Below, piece by piece: positions 26,609 to 35,302 of a stretch of 64,000 nucleotides of DNA; positions within the stretch are counted from its first letter, which is position 1, and every line of letters starts with the position of its first letter. The position numbers and the translations under genes are program-made. Origin of the DNA: Sva-07 sp963829585 (GTDB lineage: Bacteria > Actinomycetota > Acidimicrobiia > Acidimicrobiales > Ilumatobacteraceae); NCBI GenBank assembly GCA_963829585.1, contig CAWHJD010000005.1, positions 186,001 to 250,000 on the forward strand. The letters are read 5' to 3'. The notes beneath the pieces were generated by a model. The model made no database searches and had not been told where the DNA came from. It was given only the letters and a program-made list of their open reading frames with translations.

Positions 26609-28120
26609 ATGACCTCTCTCGCCGAACTGGCCCGCGAGCACACGACGCTCGACCGTGACGACATCGATCACCTGCATCGACTGACCGCAGAGTGGGCGTT
26701 TCTCGCCGATCTGTGCTTCGCCGACCTGCTGCTCTATGTCCGATCGAGCGGTGGCAAGTGGTTGACCGTCGATCAGGTGCGGCCGGCGACGAATCAGACG
26801 ATCTACGCGACCGACTACGTGGGGGCGTGGGCCGATGGTGACGAGGCCGAGCTCATCGAACGGGTGGCCTCGACGGGGCAGCGTGTCGAAGGTGCGATCG
26901 AGGTCGACGGCGGCGGTGACGAGATCAACCACGCCCGCATGCTCGCGATGCCGGTGCGGCGCAACGGGGAGATCATCGCCGTGCTGTCGAAGGAGTGGAA
27001 GGTCAAAGCAGGGCGTCCCCTCGGCGAACTCGAACGCAACTACTCCTTCATCTTCGAGGAGTTCGCCCAGATGATCGAGGTCGGAGCGTTCCCGTTCCCC
27101 GGGCGCGTCGCCGACTCGAGTGCTGCGCCGCGTGTCGGTGACGGCGTCTTGACGCTCGACGCGACCGGCACGGTCACGTACGTCTCACCCAATGCGAACT
27201 CGGCGCTGCACCGCGTCGGCATCCAGGCGAACCCCGTCGGGATGCGCCTGGCCGAACTCGGGTTCCACGACGGTCCGGTGCGCCAGGCGTTCGAGCGACG
27301 CGAACCGATCGTCGAGGAGTTCGAGCAGGGCGCGGACGTCACGCTGCTGTGCCGTTGCGTCCCGTTGATCGGCAGAACCGAATCCGGCAGCGAGATCACC
27401 GGCGGGCTCCTCCTCGTCCGCGACGTGACCGAACTCCGCAAGCGTGATCGGCTGCTGCTCAGCAAGGACGCGACCATCCGTGAGATCCATCACCGGGTCA
27501 AGAACAACCTGCAGACGATCTCGTCACTCCTGCGCCTGCAGTCACGGCGCCTCACGAATCCGGAGGCCAAGGCGGCCGTCCAGGAGTCGGTGCGCCGGAT
27601 CAGGACCATCGCCCTCGTCCACGAGTCGCTGTCACGCGAGCCCGGTGAGGACATCGCCTTCATCGAGATCGTCAGGCCGCTGTTGCGCCTCGCCGAGGAG
27701 AGCCTGCAGTCACCCGACCGTCCCGTGCGGTTCACGGTGAACGGCGACGGTGGTCGTATCCCGGCCAACACCGCCACGCCGCTGTCGGTCGTGCTCACCG
27801 AGTTGCTCCAGAACGCCGTGGATCACGGCTTTCCCGAGGGCAGTGGCGGCGGCGACGTCAACGTCGCACTGAGCCATCTCGACGGGCACCTGACGGTGCG
27901 AGTGGTCGACAACGGTCGAGGCGTCGACCCCTCGTTCGAACTCGATCAGGCCACGGGGCTCGGACTCTCGATCGTGCGGACCCTGGTGACCACGGAACTC
28001 AACGGCACGATCGAGATCAGGCCGGCGTCGACGCTCGAACTCGAACTCGCCGGCATCGGCGACGGCTCGAGCCGCCAGCACGGCACGATCATCGAGCTGA
28101 CGGTGCCGACGGACGACTGA
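26609..28120 (+). CDS. pdtaS: PdtaS-type sensor histidine kinase (GAF-like, PAS, HisKA_2, HATPase)
   Basis: A 503-residue soluble kinase from ATG 26609. An N-terminal GAF-like sensory domain (1-170) is followed by a PAS domain (about 175-275) and a HisKA_2 dimerisation segment IREIHHRVKNNLQTISSLL with the phospho-accepting histidine near 294. The catalytic domain has TELLQNAVDHGF and DNGRGVDPSF. There is no membrane helix. This is the layout of mycobacterial PdtaS, which phosphorylates the RNA-binding ANTAR regulator PdtaR. No PdtaR gene is in the window. As in mycobacteria it faces a whiB gene. Confidence 0.88.
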   Translation: MTSLAELAREHTTLDRDDIDHLHRLTAEWAFLADLCFADLLLYVRSSGGKWLTVDQVRPATNQTIYATDYVGAWADGDEAELIERVASTGQRVEGAIEVDGGGDEINHARMLAMPVRRNGEIIAVLSKEWKVKAGRPLGELERNYSFIFEEFAQMIEVGAFPFPGRVADSSAAPRVGDGVLTLDATGTVTYVSPNANSALHRVGIQANPVGMRLAELGFHDGPVRQAFERREPIVEEFEQGADVTLLCRCVPLIGRTESGSEITGGLLLVRDVTELRKRDRLLLSKDATIREIHHRVKNNLQTISSLLRLQSRRLTNPEAKAAVQESVRRIRTIALVHESLSREPGEDIAFIEIVRPLLRLAEESLQSPDRPVRFTVNGDGGRIPANTATPLSVVLTELLQNAVDHGFPEGSGGGDVNVALSHLDGHLTVRVVDNGRGVDPSFELDQATGLGLSIVRTLVTTELNGTIEIRPASTLELELAGIGDGSSRQHGTIIELTVPTDD

Positions 28121-28124
28121 GCGT

Positions 28125-28149
28125 TGCACCGGGACGAGCCCCGGGTGCA
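28125..28149. terminator. Stem-loop between convergent pdtaS and whiB
   Basis: TGCACC-GGG pairs with CCC-GGTGCA, with one bulged G and a short ACGAG-containing loop, directly after the kinase stop. It lies 15 bases from the whiB stop and could end both transcripts. No U-tract follows, as is usual in such GC-rich genomes. Confidence 0.5.
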
Positions 28150-28164
28150 CGGCCGTGGGGTGGT

Positions 28165-28464
28165 TCAGCTGGCGCGGGCGGCGCGGGCCGCAGCGACCCG
28201 GCGACGTCGGATGACCCGACGTTCCTCCTCGGTGAGTCCGCCCCAGATGCCCGAGTCCTGATTCGTGTCGAGCGCAAAATCGAGACACTGCTCGGCCACG
28301 GTGCACTCGTTGCACACCTGCTTGGCCCGGTCGATCTGGTACAGCGCATTTCCTGTGGTCCCCACCGGGAAGAACAACTCCGGGTCGGTGTCGCGGCAGA
28401 TGGCGTCATCGCGCCATTCGTAGTCCGCGGCTCCCAGGGTCAGGCTGGACGCAAGGATCGACAC
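28165..28464 (-). CDS. WhiB family iron-sulfur transcription regulator (WhiB1-like)
   Basis: A 99-residue protein from GTG 28464, preceded by a good ribosome-binding site (GAGGAG, 7 bases before). The four cluster cysteines are present (AICRDTD, then VCNECTVAEQC), with the WhiB1/WhiB2-like text DPELFFPVG and the turn GIWGGLTEEERR, and a basic C-terminus (RRVIRRRRVAAARAARA) for DNA contact. WhiB proteins bind [4Fe-4S] and act with the main sigma factor. Text and position opposite the PdtaS-type kinase match mycobacterial WhiB1 (Rv3219/Rv3220c). Longer upstream starts would add a low-complexity, proline-rich leader and are rejected. Confidence 0.92.
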   Translation of the reverse strand: MSILASSLTLGAADYEWRDDAICRDTDPELFFPVGTTGNALYQIDRAKQVCNECTVAEQCLDFALDTNQDSGIWGGLTEEERRVIRRRRVAAARAARAS

Positions 28465-28682
28465 GTTGGTGCTCCTCGAAGGTGTTGAGGCGAGCGGATC
28501 GCCGGGGGGTTTGGGGGGTTTTCGTCGTCGTCGGACGACGTCGCTGGCCATCAGGCCGGGTCGAACTGTAAGCGCGATGCGATGCCCTCGCAAGAGGCGT
28601 TTGGTCCCAATGTTCACGAAGAGATCAGCTCCGGTTCATCTGGCGTTCGCAGTGCGTCGGCCGCCTGCGCCATGATGGCCTC

Positions 28683-29402
28683 ATGCTGGTACTGGGTCAT
28701 CGTGGCGCGTCGGCCGCCACCAGGGAGAACACGCCCGAGGCGTTCCGCCTGGCCGATGAGATGGGTGCCGACGGGGTCGAACTCGACGTTCGCCGCGTCG
28801 CCGACGGCCGGCTGCTGGTCGCTCACGATCCGTTACCCGACGCGCTCGACGAGGTCGATCGGTTGAACCTGGCGACCCTCGACGAAGTGCTCGATGCGTG
28901 CGGCGAACGGATGCTGGTCAACGTCGAGATCAAGAACTGGCCGACCGATGCAGGCTTCGATCCGACGATGGCGATGGTGGGCCCCATCGTCGAGGAGCTG
29001 CGTCGTCGGGGCCAGGCAGCCGTGTCACGGTGGCTGATCTCGTCGTTCTCCTGGGACACACTCGAAGCGTGCCGAGCAGCTGCACCGGAGATCGCCACCG
29101 CATGGCTCGTCTCGACCCTCAGCGCCGACGGGATCGCCCGGACCGCCGCGGCCGGACACGCAGCGGTGAATCCGTGGGAACCCACCATCACGGCGGAGTT
29201 CGTCGCGCAGTGCCACGAAGCCGGTCTGGCCGTCAACGGTTGGACGTGCAACGATCCGGTCCGGCTGGTCGAACTCGCCGACCTCGGTGTCGACGGCGTC
29301 TGCACCGACGTGCCCGACCTCGCATTGCAGGCGCTCGGCCGGGCGGGCGGTCAGGTCGCGGTCAGCCCGTCGTGGGCGCAGTGGCCGTCGTCGGCTCCCT
29401 GA
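28683..29402 (+). CDS. ugpQ: Glycerophosphodiester phosphodiesterase
   Basis: A 239-residue GDPD-family TIM-barrel enzyme that hydrolyses glycerophosphodiesters to an alcohol and glycerol 3-phosphate. The catalytic and metal-binding text is intact: GHRGASAATRENTPEAF, GVELDVR, LLVAHDPLP, VNVEIKN, and C-terminal GLAVNGWTCND. No signal peptide, so it is cytoplasmic. The last 41 bases overlap the 3' end of the convergent lipid-kinase gene. The 218-bp space to whiB is divergent and holds promoters I cannot define. Confidence 0.92.
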   Translation: MLVLGHRGASAATRENTPEAFRLADEMGADGVELDVRRVADGRLLVAHDPLPDALDEVDRLNLATLDEVLDACGERMLVNVEIKNWPTDAGFDPTMAMVGPIVEELRRRGQAAVSRWLISSFSWDTLEACRAAAPEIATAWLVSTLSADGIARTAAAGHAAVNPWEPTITAEFVAQCHEAGLAVNGWTCNDPVRLVELADLGVDGVCTDVPDLALQALGRAGGQVAVSPSWAQWPSSAP

Positions 29403-30306
29403 GCGGCACGACGAGCTTCACGGCATCGGGCACGTGGACGAACTCGAGACGGGTCGTCGACCCGAGTGCGTCGCCGTCGACCTGATACGGGAACGGCGTG
29501 TCGTGCTGCACCACCAGATGCGAGACGTCCTCGCGGACGTCGAGGTGGGCTGCCGGCTTGACACCTCCGCCGCGAAGGGCACCCGCCAGTGACGACAGGA
29601 TCGCCACGGAACTCATCTTGGTGAACGTGATCGCCACCAGACCGCGATCGAGAGTGGCTGCCGGTGACAGGTCGAGCGGACGGTTTCCGAGGTAGGTGTA
29701 CGGGCTGGTGTTCAGCACGATCGTGAAGTAGCCGTCGATCGGGTCGCCATCACCGATCACCTGGAAGTGGGGTGTGCTGCGGTCGTAACCGGTCAGCCAC
29801 GTGGTGACCCCGGCCCAGATGAACAGCGGGTGGCCGAGCCATCGTTTCCACGATCCGCGCTTCTCGACGCGTTCGACGACCGCGGCGTCGAACCCGACGC
29901 CGGTGTGGAAGCAGAAGTAGCGGCCGTTCACCTGGCCGAGCCCGATCGGACGGAAGTCGTCGGCGTCGATGCCGTTGGCGAGATACTCGACGGCCTCGAC
30001 CGGGTCGTTCGGCATGCCGAGCGTGCGGGCGAACACGTTGGTGGAACCGCCGGGAAGAACACCGAGCGCCGTGTCGGAACCCGCGATACCCGTTGCGACC
30101 TCGTTGAGCGTGCCGTCGCCGCCGAATCCGATGACGACGTCGAGCTTGCGTCGTACGGCGTCGTGGGCGAACCGGGTGGCGTGACCGCGCCGGTTCGTCT
30201 CGACCATCTCGACGTCGTGATCGCGGCTCAGTCGCCGATGCACGATCACCGTGTTGCGCGCCGTGACCGACGAGGCGAACGAGTTGACGACGAGCAGGAC
30301 CTTCAA
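29362..30306 (-). CDS. Diacylglycerol kinase-like lipid kinase
   Basis: A 314-residue protein with the DAGK catalytic motif FGGDGTLNEV and the nucleotide-binding PGGSTNVFARTLG, followed by a beta-sandwich C-terminal domain ending in PYQVDGDALG. Members phosphorylate diacylglycerol or related lipids. It overlaps the phosphodiesterase gene tail to tail, and both touch phospholipid turnover. Its start faces etfB across a 96-bp divergent region. Substrate is unproven. Confidence 0.88.
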   Translation of the reverse strand: MKVLLVVNSFASSVTARNTVIVHRRLSRDHDVEMVETNRRGHATRFAHDAVRRKLDVVIGFGGDGTLNEVATGIAGSDTALGVLPGGSTNVFARTLGMPNDPVEAVEYLANGIDADDFRPIGLGQVNGRYFCFHTGVGFDAAVVERVEKRGSWKRWLGHPLFIWAGVTTWLTGYDRSTPHFQVIGDGDPIDGYFTIVLNTSPYTYLGNRPLDLSPAATLDRGLVAITFTKMSSVAILSSLAGALRGGGVKPAAHLDVREDVSHLVVQHDTPFPYQVDGDALGSTTRLEFVHVPDAVKLVVPLREPTTATAPTTG

Positions 30307-30402
30307 GATGAGTGACGGTAACGCAGCGCCGGGCGGCTCGCTGCGTGCGTGGGTGGCACGAGTTTGGGTCGAAGTTGACGCACCGGTAACTTAGGGAGCC
30401 TT

Positions 30403-31170
30403 ATGAACGTGATCGTCTGCGTCAAGCAGATCCCGGACCCGGCGCTGCCGGGCGAGCTGGATCCCTCCACCAACACGCTCAAGCGTGACGGCAAGCTCAT
30501 TCTCGACGAGTCGGACAGTTACGGCGTCGAGATGGCGCTGCAACTCGTCACGGCGGCCGGCGGCGGCGAGGTCAGCCTCGTGTCGATGGCCCCGAACGAC
30601 GAGACGTCGGGCCTGCGCACCGCCCTCGCGATGGGAGCTGCCAAGGCCGTACTGGTGAGCGACGCGTCGCTCGCCGGCGCCGATGCGCTGACCACCGCCA
30701 AGGTGCTCGCCGCCGCCACGAAGCGGCTCGGCGACGTCGACCTGATCATCGCCGGCACCGAGTCGTCCGACGGCTACACCGGCACCGTGCCCGAGCAGAT
30801 CGCCGAGGTCCTCGGCCTGCCCTCGATCACCTTCGCCAAGACGGTGTCGATCGCCGACGGCGTCCTGAAGGTCGATCGTCAGACCGAAGCCGGCTACGAC
30901 GAGGTCACCTGCTCGCTCCCGGCCGTGGTCTCCGTGACCGCCGGCGTGGTCGAGCCCCGCTACCCCAGCTTCAAGGGCATCATGGCCGCGAAGTCCAAGC
31001 CGGTCGAGACCGTCACCGCCGCCGACCTCGGCGTCGAGTCCGTGTCGTGGGCCCAGCAGATCACCTCCGTCGAGGATGCCCCGGCCCGCGAGGCCGGCGA
31101 GGTCATCGAGGACGACGGCGAATCGTTCAACAAGATCGTCGAGTTCCTCGACAACCTGAAAGTCATCTGA
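30403..31170 (+). CDS. etfB: Electron transfer flavoprotein beta subunit
   Basis: A 255-residue EtfB beginning MNVIVCVKQIPDP, with the AMP-binding/ETF signature around LIIAGTESSDGYTG and VTAGVVEPRYPSFKGIMAAK. With EtfA it forms the FAD-containing carrier that takes electrons from acyl-CoA dehydrogenases. An AGGGAG ribosome-binding site lies before the ATG. TTGACG at about 30374 in the upstream gap may be a -35 element. etfA follows after 10 bases. Confidence 0.97.
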   Translation: MNVIVCVKQIPDPALPGELDPSTNTLKRDGKLILDESDSYGVEMALQLVTAAGGGEVSLVSMAPNDETSGLRTALAMGAAKAVLVSDASLAGADALTTAKVLAAATKRLGDVDLIIAGTESSDGYTGTVPEQIAEVLGLPSITFAKTVSIADGVLKVDRQTEAGYDEVTCSLPAVVSVTAGVVEPRYPSFKGIMAAKSKPVETVTAADLGVESVSWAQQITSVEDAPAREAGEVIEDDGESFNKIVEFLDNLKVI

Positions 31171-31180
31171 GGAGACCGTC

Positions 31181-32149
31181 ATGGGAATCGACAACATCTG
31201 GGTGTTCGCACAGGCCGCCGACGGCGCACCGACCACCGGCACGCTCGAACTGCTCACCAAGGCCCGCAGCCTCGCCGGCAACGTCTCGGCCTTCATCGCC
31301 GGCGACGCCGCCGGCGTCGCAGCCGTGCTCGGTGACCACGGAGCGGCCAAGGTCTACGCGACCGGCGACCTCGGCGGGGCACTCCCCGGCGTCGCCGTGT
31401 CGGCCGCGATGCAGGCCGTGATCGCCGGTGGCGACACGCCCGACCTGATCATGTTCCCGCAGAGCTACGAGGGCCGCGACGTGATGGCACGTCTGTCGGT
31501 CAAGCTCGACCGGACGGTGCTCACCAACTCCACGAGCGTCACGGTCGACGGCGACTCCGTCACGGTGCAGACACCTGTCTTCGGCGGAGCCAAGCTCGTG
31601 AACTCGACGTTCACGGGCGAGCGTCCGTATCTCGCCGCCTTCCGCCCGAAGAGCTTCGTCGCCGAAGCCGGCGCGGGCGCTGCGGGCGAGGTCGTGTCGG
31701 CCCCGGTTCCCGATCTGGGATCGACCGCCGGAGCAACCGTGACGGCAGTCCACGTCGAAGAGACGTCAGGTCCGAAGCTCGACGAGGCGGCCGTGGTGGT
31801 CGCCGGTGGTCGTGGCCTCGGCGAGGCCGACAAGTACGCGATGATCGAATCGCTGGCCAAGGCGCTCAACGGTGCGCCCGGTGCGTCGCGAGCGATCGTC
31901 GATGCCGGCTGGGTGCCGTACAGCTACCAGGTCGGCCAGACCGGCAAGGTCGTCAAGCCGACGGTGTACATCGCCGCCGGTATCTCCGGGGCCACCCAGC
32001 ACATGGTGGGCATGAAGGGCTCGAAGAACATCATCGCGATCAACAAGGACAAGGAGGCACCGATCTTCGGTGTCGCCGACCTCGGCATCGTCGGTGACGT
32101 TCACAAGGTCCTCCCGCAGCTCCTCGCTGCCCTCGAAGCCCGCGGCTGA
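31181..32149 (+). CDS. etfA: Electron transfer flavoprotein alpha subunit
   Basis: A 322-residue EtfA. The C-terminal FAD-binding domain is clear: VVVAGGRGLGEADKYAMIE, YSYQVGQTGKVVKPTVYIA, GISGATQHMVGMKGSKNI and INKDKEAPIFGVADLGIVGD. GAGGAGACC before the ATG is a good ribosome-binding site and overlaps the etfB stop region. Partner dehydrogenases could include the acyl-CoA dehydrogenase at 39.7 kb. A strong hairpin follows the stop. Confidence 0.97.
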   Translation: MGIDNIWVFAQAADGAPTTGTLELLTKARSLAGNVSAFIAGDAAGVAAVLGDHGAAKVYATGDLGGALPGVAVSAAMQAVIAGGDTPDLIMFPQSYEGRDVMARLSVKLDRTVLTNSTSVTVDGDSVTVQTPVFGGAKLVNSTFTGERPYLAAFRPKSFVAEAGAGAAGEVVSAPVPDLGSTAGATVTAVHVEETSGPKLDEAAVVVAGGRGLGEADKYAMIESLAKALNGAPGASRAIVDAGWVPYSYQVGQTGKVVKPTVYIAAGISGATQHMVGMKGSKNIIAINKDKEAPIFGVADLGIVGDVHKVLPQLLAALEARG

Positions 32150-32170
32150 CCCCACCCCCGCCCAAACCAC

Positions 32171-32221
32171 CGAAATTCTCCTGGAACTGCGCGCTCAGCG
32201 CGCACGTCCAGGAGAATTTCG
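32171..32221. terminator. Strong bidirectional hairpin after etfA
   Basis: 15-bp perfect arms, CGAAATTCTCCTGGA and its reverse complement, enclose an inner TGCGCG/CGCGCA dyad. It lies between the etfA stop and the converging SCO1664-family stop. The same layout, with CGAAA ends and a TGCGCGC core, recurs at 47924-47975. Confidence 0.7.
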
Positions 32222-32226
32222 GGTTT

Positions 32227-34084
32227 TCAGGCGGCGTCGCGGGCGAGGATGGCCCAGGCGACGGATTCCTCGGGGTCCTCGACGGCGAGTTGGAGCTGCC
32301 AGCCCATGGCCGGCTCGTGGGCGTCCCAGCGGTACCACCGCAGCTCGGCGGCGAGCGCGCCGAGAGCATCGGGGTCGACGGGCCACTCGTCGGTCAGATC
32401 GCCGAACGCGGCCAGTGTCCACCAGGCGCCGAAGCGTCCCGCTGCAGCGCCACGGCGACGTCCATGGGCGCCGCCGCTCGCTCCCGGCCCAGGCCAACCA
32501 GGCCATGGCGGTCGCCGGATCGAGTTCCGCGACCCGCGCCCGACGCAGACCCAACGCGCCCAGCGCTCCGGCCACGTCACCGTCGACGCACACCACGTCG
32601 ACCTGGCCGTTCGAGCTCGTCGTCCACGGCTCGACGAGTTGTCGAACGGCGTACTCCACGTCGTCGTCGAGCACCTCCGCCGGGGTCGGGTCGATGTCGT
32701 CCCAATCGTCGGGGAGTGGGGGAGCGGGGAACTCGGCACCGACCTCGCTGTACGTCGCGAGCGCGTAGTCGGGTTCCCAGGCCTGCAGCGCGAGCGGCAG
32801 GTCGAGCACCGCAGGCAGATCGTGGTCGTCGACGATCTCGCCCCGCATCACCCGCTCGTGCGCCACGAATGCTGCTCGCGGACCGCGATCGAGATGCGGG
32901 GCGAGGTCGTTCCACCTGTGGTGTTGCGCAGCGACCTCCGTGAGCGGGCCGATCGTGAATCGTCCGGAGAGCCCGTCGCTCTCGTCGAGAACAGCGGCGA
33001 CGTGCTCGGGAGTCGCGAGGAGGGCGAGGCGGTACTCGGCCAGCGTTGCCGCGGGCCAGAGTTGGCGACCGGTCGTGACGGCATGACGTGAGCGATCGCG
33101 AACACGAAGCAGGCCGGCCCAATCGCGGTCGGCGCACCGATCGTCGATCATCCGGACGAGGCCGTCGAGGTCGGCGCGGTGGATCAGCTCGTCGAGTGCG
33201 TCATCGGCTCGGTCGTCCCCGTCGTTCATGATGTTGCTCAGACCAACGGCCACGGGTAGCGACGCCCGCTCGGGTCCGTCGGGAACCGCCGGTGTGTGAC
33301 ACACCATGCGGCGCGGCGCGGCAAGGGCCTCGACCTCGTCGTGGGCCAGCAGTGTGGCGATCTCCGGTGGCACGTGTTCGCAGAGCGTCCCGACCCGTTC
33401 GAGCAGGTCGTCGTCGATCGGCTCGTCACCGAACTCCCAGATCACGGTTCGCAGCTTGTACTCCGCCGCGAAACACAGGCCGTTGTCGATACCCCAGACG
33501 GAGGGTGGCTCGCCGTCGCGGGCGGGGATCAGGAGCACGTGCCCGCTCTTGCGGTCGGTGTTGTTGGCGAGGATGTCGAGCAGGGCCATCGCCCGCAATC
33601 GGTCGTGCAGCTCGGGGTGGGCCTCGTGGATCGTGAAGTAGTGCTGGCTGTGGTCGGCGGTGACGAACCACTGCACCGACCCCTCGCCGAGTGGGCCGTC
33701 GCGCAACACCGTCGGCGGCACCACGTGCAGTCCCAGGTATTCGCTCAGCACGTACGTAGCCACCTCACGGCGGTGGAGGCCGGGCTCGAAGTCCCACAGC
33801 GGGCGTTCGCCCCGCACCGGTTTGTAGATCGCCGGATGACTCGCCTCCTCGTGGGTGACGTGCACCAGAAACGTCGCGTTGCTGCTGTAGGGCATGCGAC
33901 CCTCGACCTCGATCTCGCCCTGCAGAAGGTGCCGGATCGGGTCGTCGATCTCGTCGACACGCAGTTCGACGCCGCGCTGCTCCTCTTCGTCGTCGAGCTC
34001 GTCGTCGAAACCGTCGTCCATCTCGTCGTCGAACTCGTCGTCCATCTGGTCGTCGAGCTCGTCCGCGGGCTCGGTCGTGGCCAT
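32227..34084 (-). CDS. SCO1664 family (PI3/4-kinase-like) protein with long C-terminal extension, frameshifted near 32420-32490
   Basis: From ATG 34084 the protein has a very acidic N-terminus (EPADELDDQMDDEFDDEM onward), then a domain typical of the SCO1664 family (residues about 45-270): MPYSSNATFLV, HPAIYKPVRGERPLWDF, LDILANNTDRKSGHVL, WGIDNGLCF. These resemble ATP- and metal-binding features of phosphatidylinositol kinases. A further 350 residues of unknown fold follow. Near AWLAWAGSE the frame breaks and resumes in another frame as WWTLAAFGDLTDEWPV to the stop at 32227; one surplus or two missing bases would explain this. It is the third gene of a conserved actinobacterial trio. Confidence 0.78.
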
Positions 34085-34587
34085 CAGTTCATCCGGGGGC
34101 AGACGTGGCCGTCGGGATCCATCGGGAAGCTGCACCACTGACACGCCGGCCGACCGGCTTCGACCACCTTGTCCGCGTGGTCGCAGAACGCTGCCGCCTG
34201 GCCCCGGCTGAGATAGAGCCGAACGTGACCGCGATCGTCGTCGAGCGGTTCGCCCTCGTCGTCGACGTCGCCGATCTCTTCGAGTTGGATCAGCACCCGA
34301 TCGCTCGAGCGGTCGTAGCCGAGGCCGATCGGCCCCAGGACGAATGCCGGATCGAGCGGATCGCGGAGCTCGAGTGCTCCCGGCATCGGGCGATCCTCGG
34401 CCGGGGGAAGATCGGCGAGCACCTTGCGCAGGTACTGCACGATGGCTGCTGTCTGCTGCTTCTCGCACTTGACGGTGACACGCTGATCGTCGGCTCGGGC
34501 CTGGAGCAGGAAGATGCGCTCGCCCGGGCGGCCGACGGTGCCGACGGTGAACGCAGCGACGTCGTCGAACTCGAAGAAGACACTCAT
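34084..34587 (-). CDS. DUF3090 family protein
   Basis: A 167-residue protein from ATG 34587 (MSVFFEFDDVAAFTVGTVG), the middle member of the trio SCO1664/DUF3090/MSMEG_4193. It keeps the family text FLLQARADDQRVTVKCEKQQ. The C-terminus ends in a possible zinc knuckle (CQWCSFPMDPDGHVCPRMN, three cysteines plus a histidine). Function is unknown; conservation with a histidine phosphatase and a kinase-like protein suggests a phosphate-transfer pathway. Stop and start overlap with the next gene by one base. Confidence 0.88.
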   Translation of the reverse strand: MSVFFEFDDVAAFTVGTVGRPGERIFLLQARADDQRVTVKCEKQQTAAIVQYLRKVLADLPPAEDRPMPGALELRDPLDPAFVLGPIGLGYDRSSDRVLIQLEEIGDVDDEGEPLDDDRGHVRLYLSRGQAAAFCDHADKVVEAGRPACQWCSFPMDPDGHVCPRMN

Positions 34588-34589
34588 GT

Positions 34590-35273
34590 TCAGGACGGTT
34601 GCAGCTCGGTCAGTGGACGTCCGGTCGAGTTGACGGCCAACACGGCGGGGCCGCCTGGTCCCCACGTGATGGCGGTGACCGAGGCCGGACTGATGACGAT
34701 GCGCTGGAACAGGTCGATGTGGGTGCCGAGCGCATGGGCGACGGCGGCCTTGATCGTGTCGGCGTGGGACACGCACACGATGGTGCCGCCGGGGTGCGCG
34801 GCGCGCAAGCGGTCGAGCGTCGAGACCATGCGGGTCTGCATCTCGATGAAGCTCTCACCGTTGGGGAAGCGGAACATCGACGGCGCCCGCTGCACGGTCT
34901 GCCATTCGGGCAGCTTCATCAGCTTCTTCAACTCGGATCCGGTCCAGTCGCCGAAGTCGCACTCGAACAGTCCGCGATCGATCTGCGTCCGCAGGCCTCT
35001 GGCGGCCGAGATGGGTGCGGCTGTCTCCTTGGCCCGTTCGAGTGGCGAGCTGTAGACGGCGTCGACGCGCTGGAGTTCGGCGATGCGCGCAGCGGCGATG
35101 TCGGCCTGTCGCCGGCCCTCGTCGGCGAGGTGCAGACCCTTGGCGCGGCCAGGGAGCACCTTGCCGGTCGTCGGTGTCTGCCCGTGACGGACGAGCAGGA
35201 TCGTCGTGAACGCGGTGCCCGGCGACTTCTTGGTCGCCGAACGCGGGGGAGAGGTTCGCTTCGTGGTGGCCAT
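34590..35273 (-). CDS. MSMEG_4193 family histidine phosphatase (phosphomutase-like)
   Basis: A 227-residue protein from ATG 35273. After a basic N-terminal tail it has the RHG motif LLVRHGQTPTTGKVLPGRA, the acidic motif DAVYSSPLERAKETA, and the second catalytic histidine in VCVSHADTIKAAVAHALG. It is the first gene of the conserved trio and lies 2 bases before DUF3090. It should be a phosphatase or mutase on a small phosphorylated molecule, with no known substrate. It starts 30 bases from the divergent glycosylase start. Confidence 0.9.
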   Translation of the reverse strand: MATTKRTSPPRSATKKSPGTAFTTILLVRHGQTPTTGKVLPGRAKGLHLADEGRRQADIAAARIAELQRVDAVYSSPLERAKETAAPISAARGLRTQIDRGLFECDFGDWTGSELKKLMKLPEWQTVQRAPSMFRFPNGESFIEMQTRMVSTLDRLRAAHPGGTIVCVSHADTIKAAVAHALGTHIDLFQRIVISPASVTAITWGPGGPAVLAVNSTGRPLTELQPS

Positions 35274-35302
35274 GGAGTGTGTCCAACCTACTGTCGAGTG
35301 CT

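Noticed and set aside
28500..28522. G-run (two tracts of six G) as a possible G-quadruplex or riboswitch near whiB
   Set aside because: Only two long G tracts are present, and I see no conserved riboswitch pairing. Nothing links it to regulation.
28465..28617. N-terminal extension of WhiB to an upstream ATG
   Set aside because: The extension is a basic, proline-rich low-complexity stretch without family similarity. The GTG at 28464 has a good ribosome-binding site and gives the usual WhiB length.
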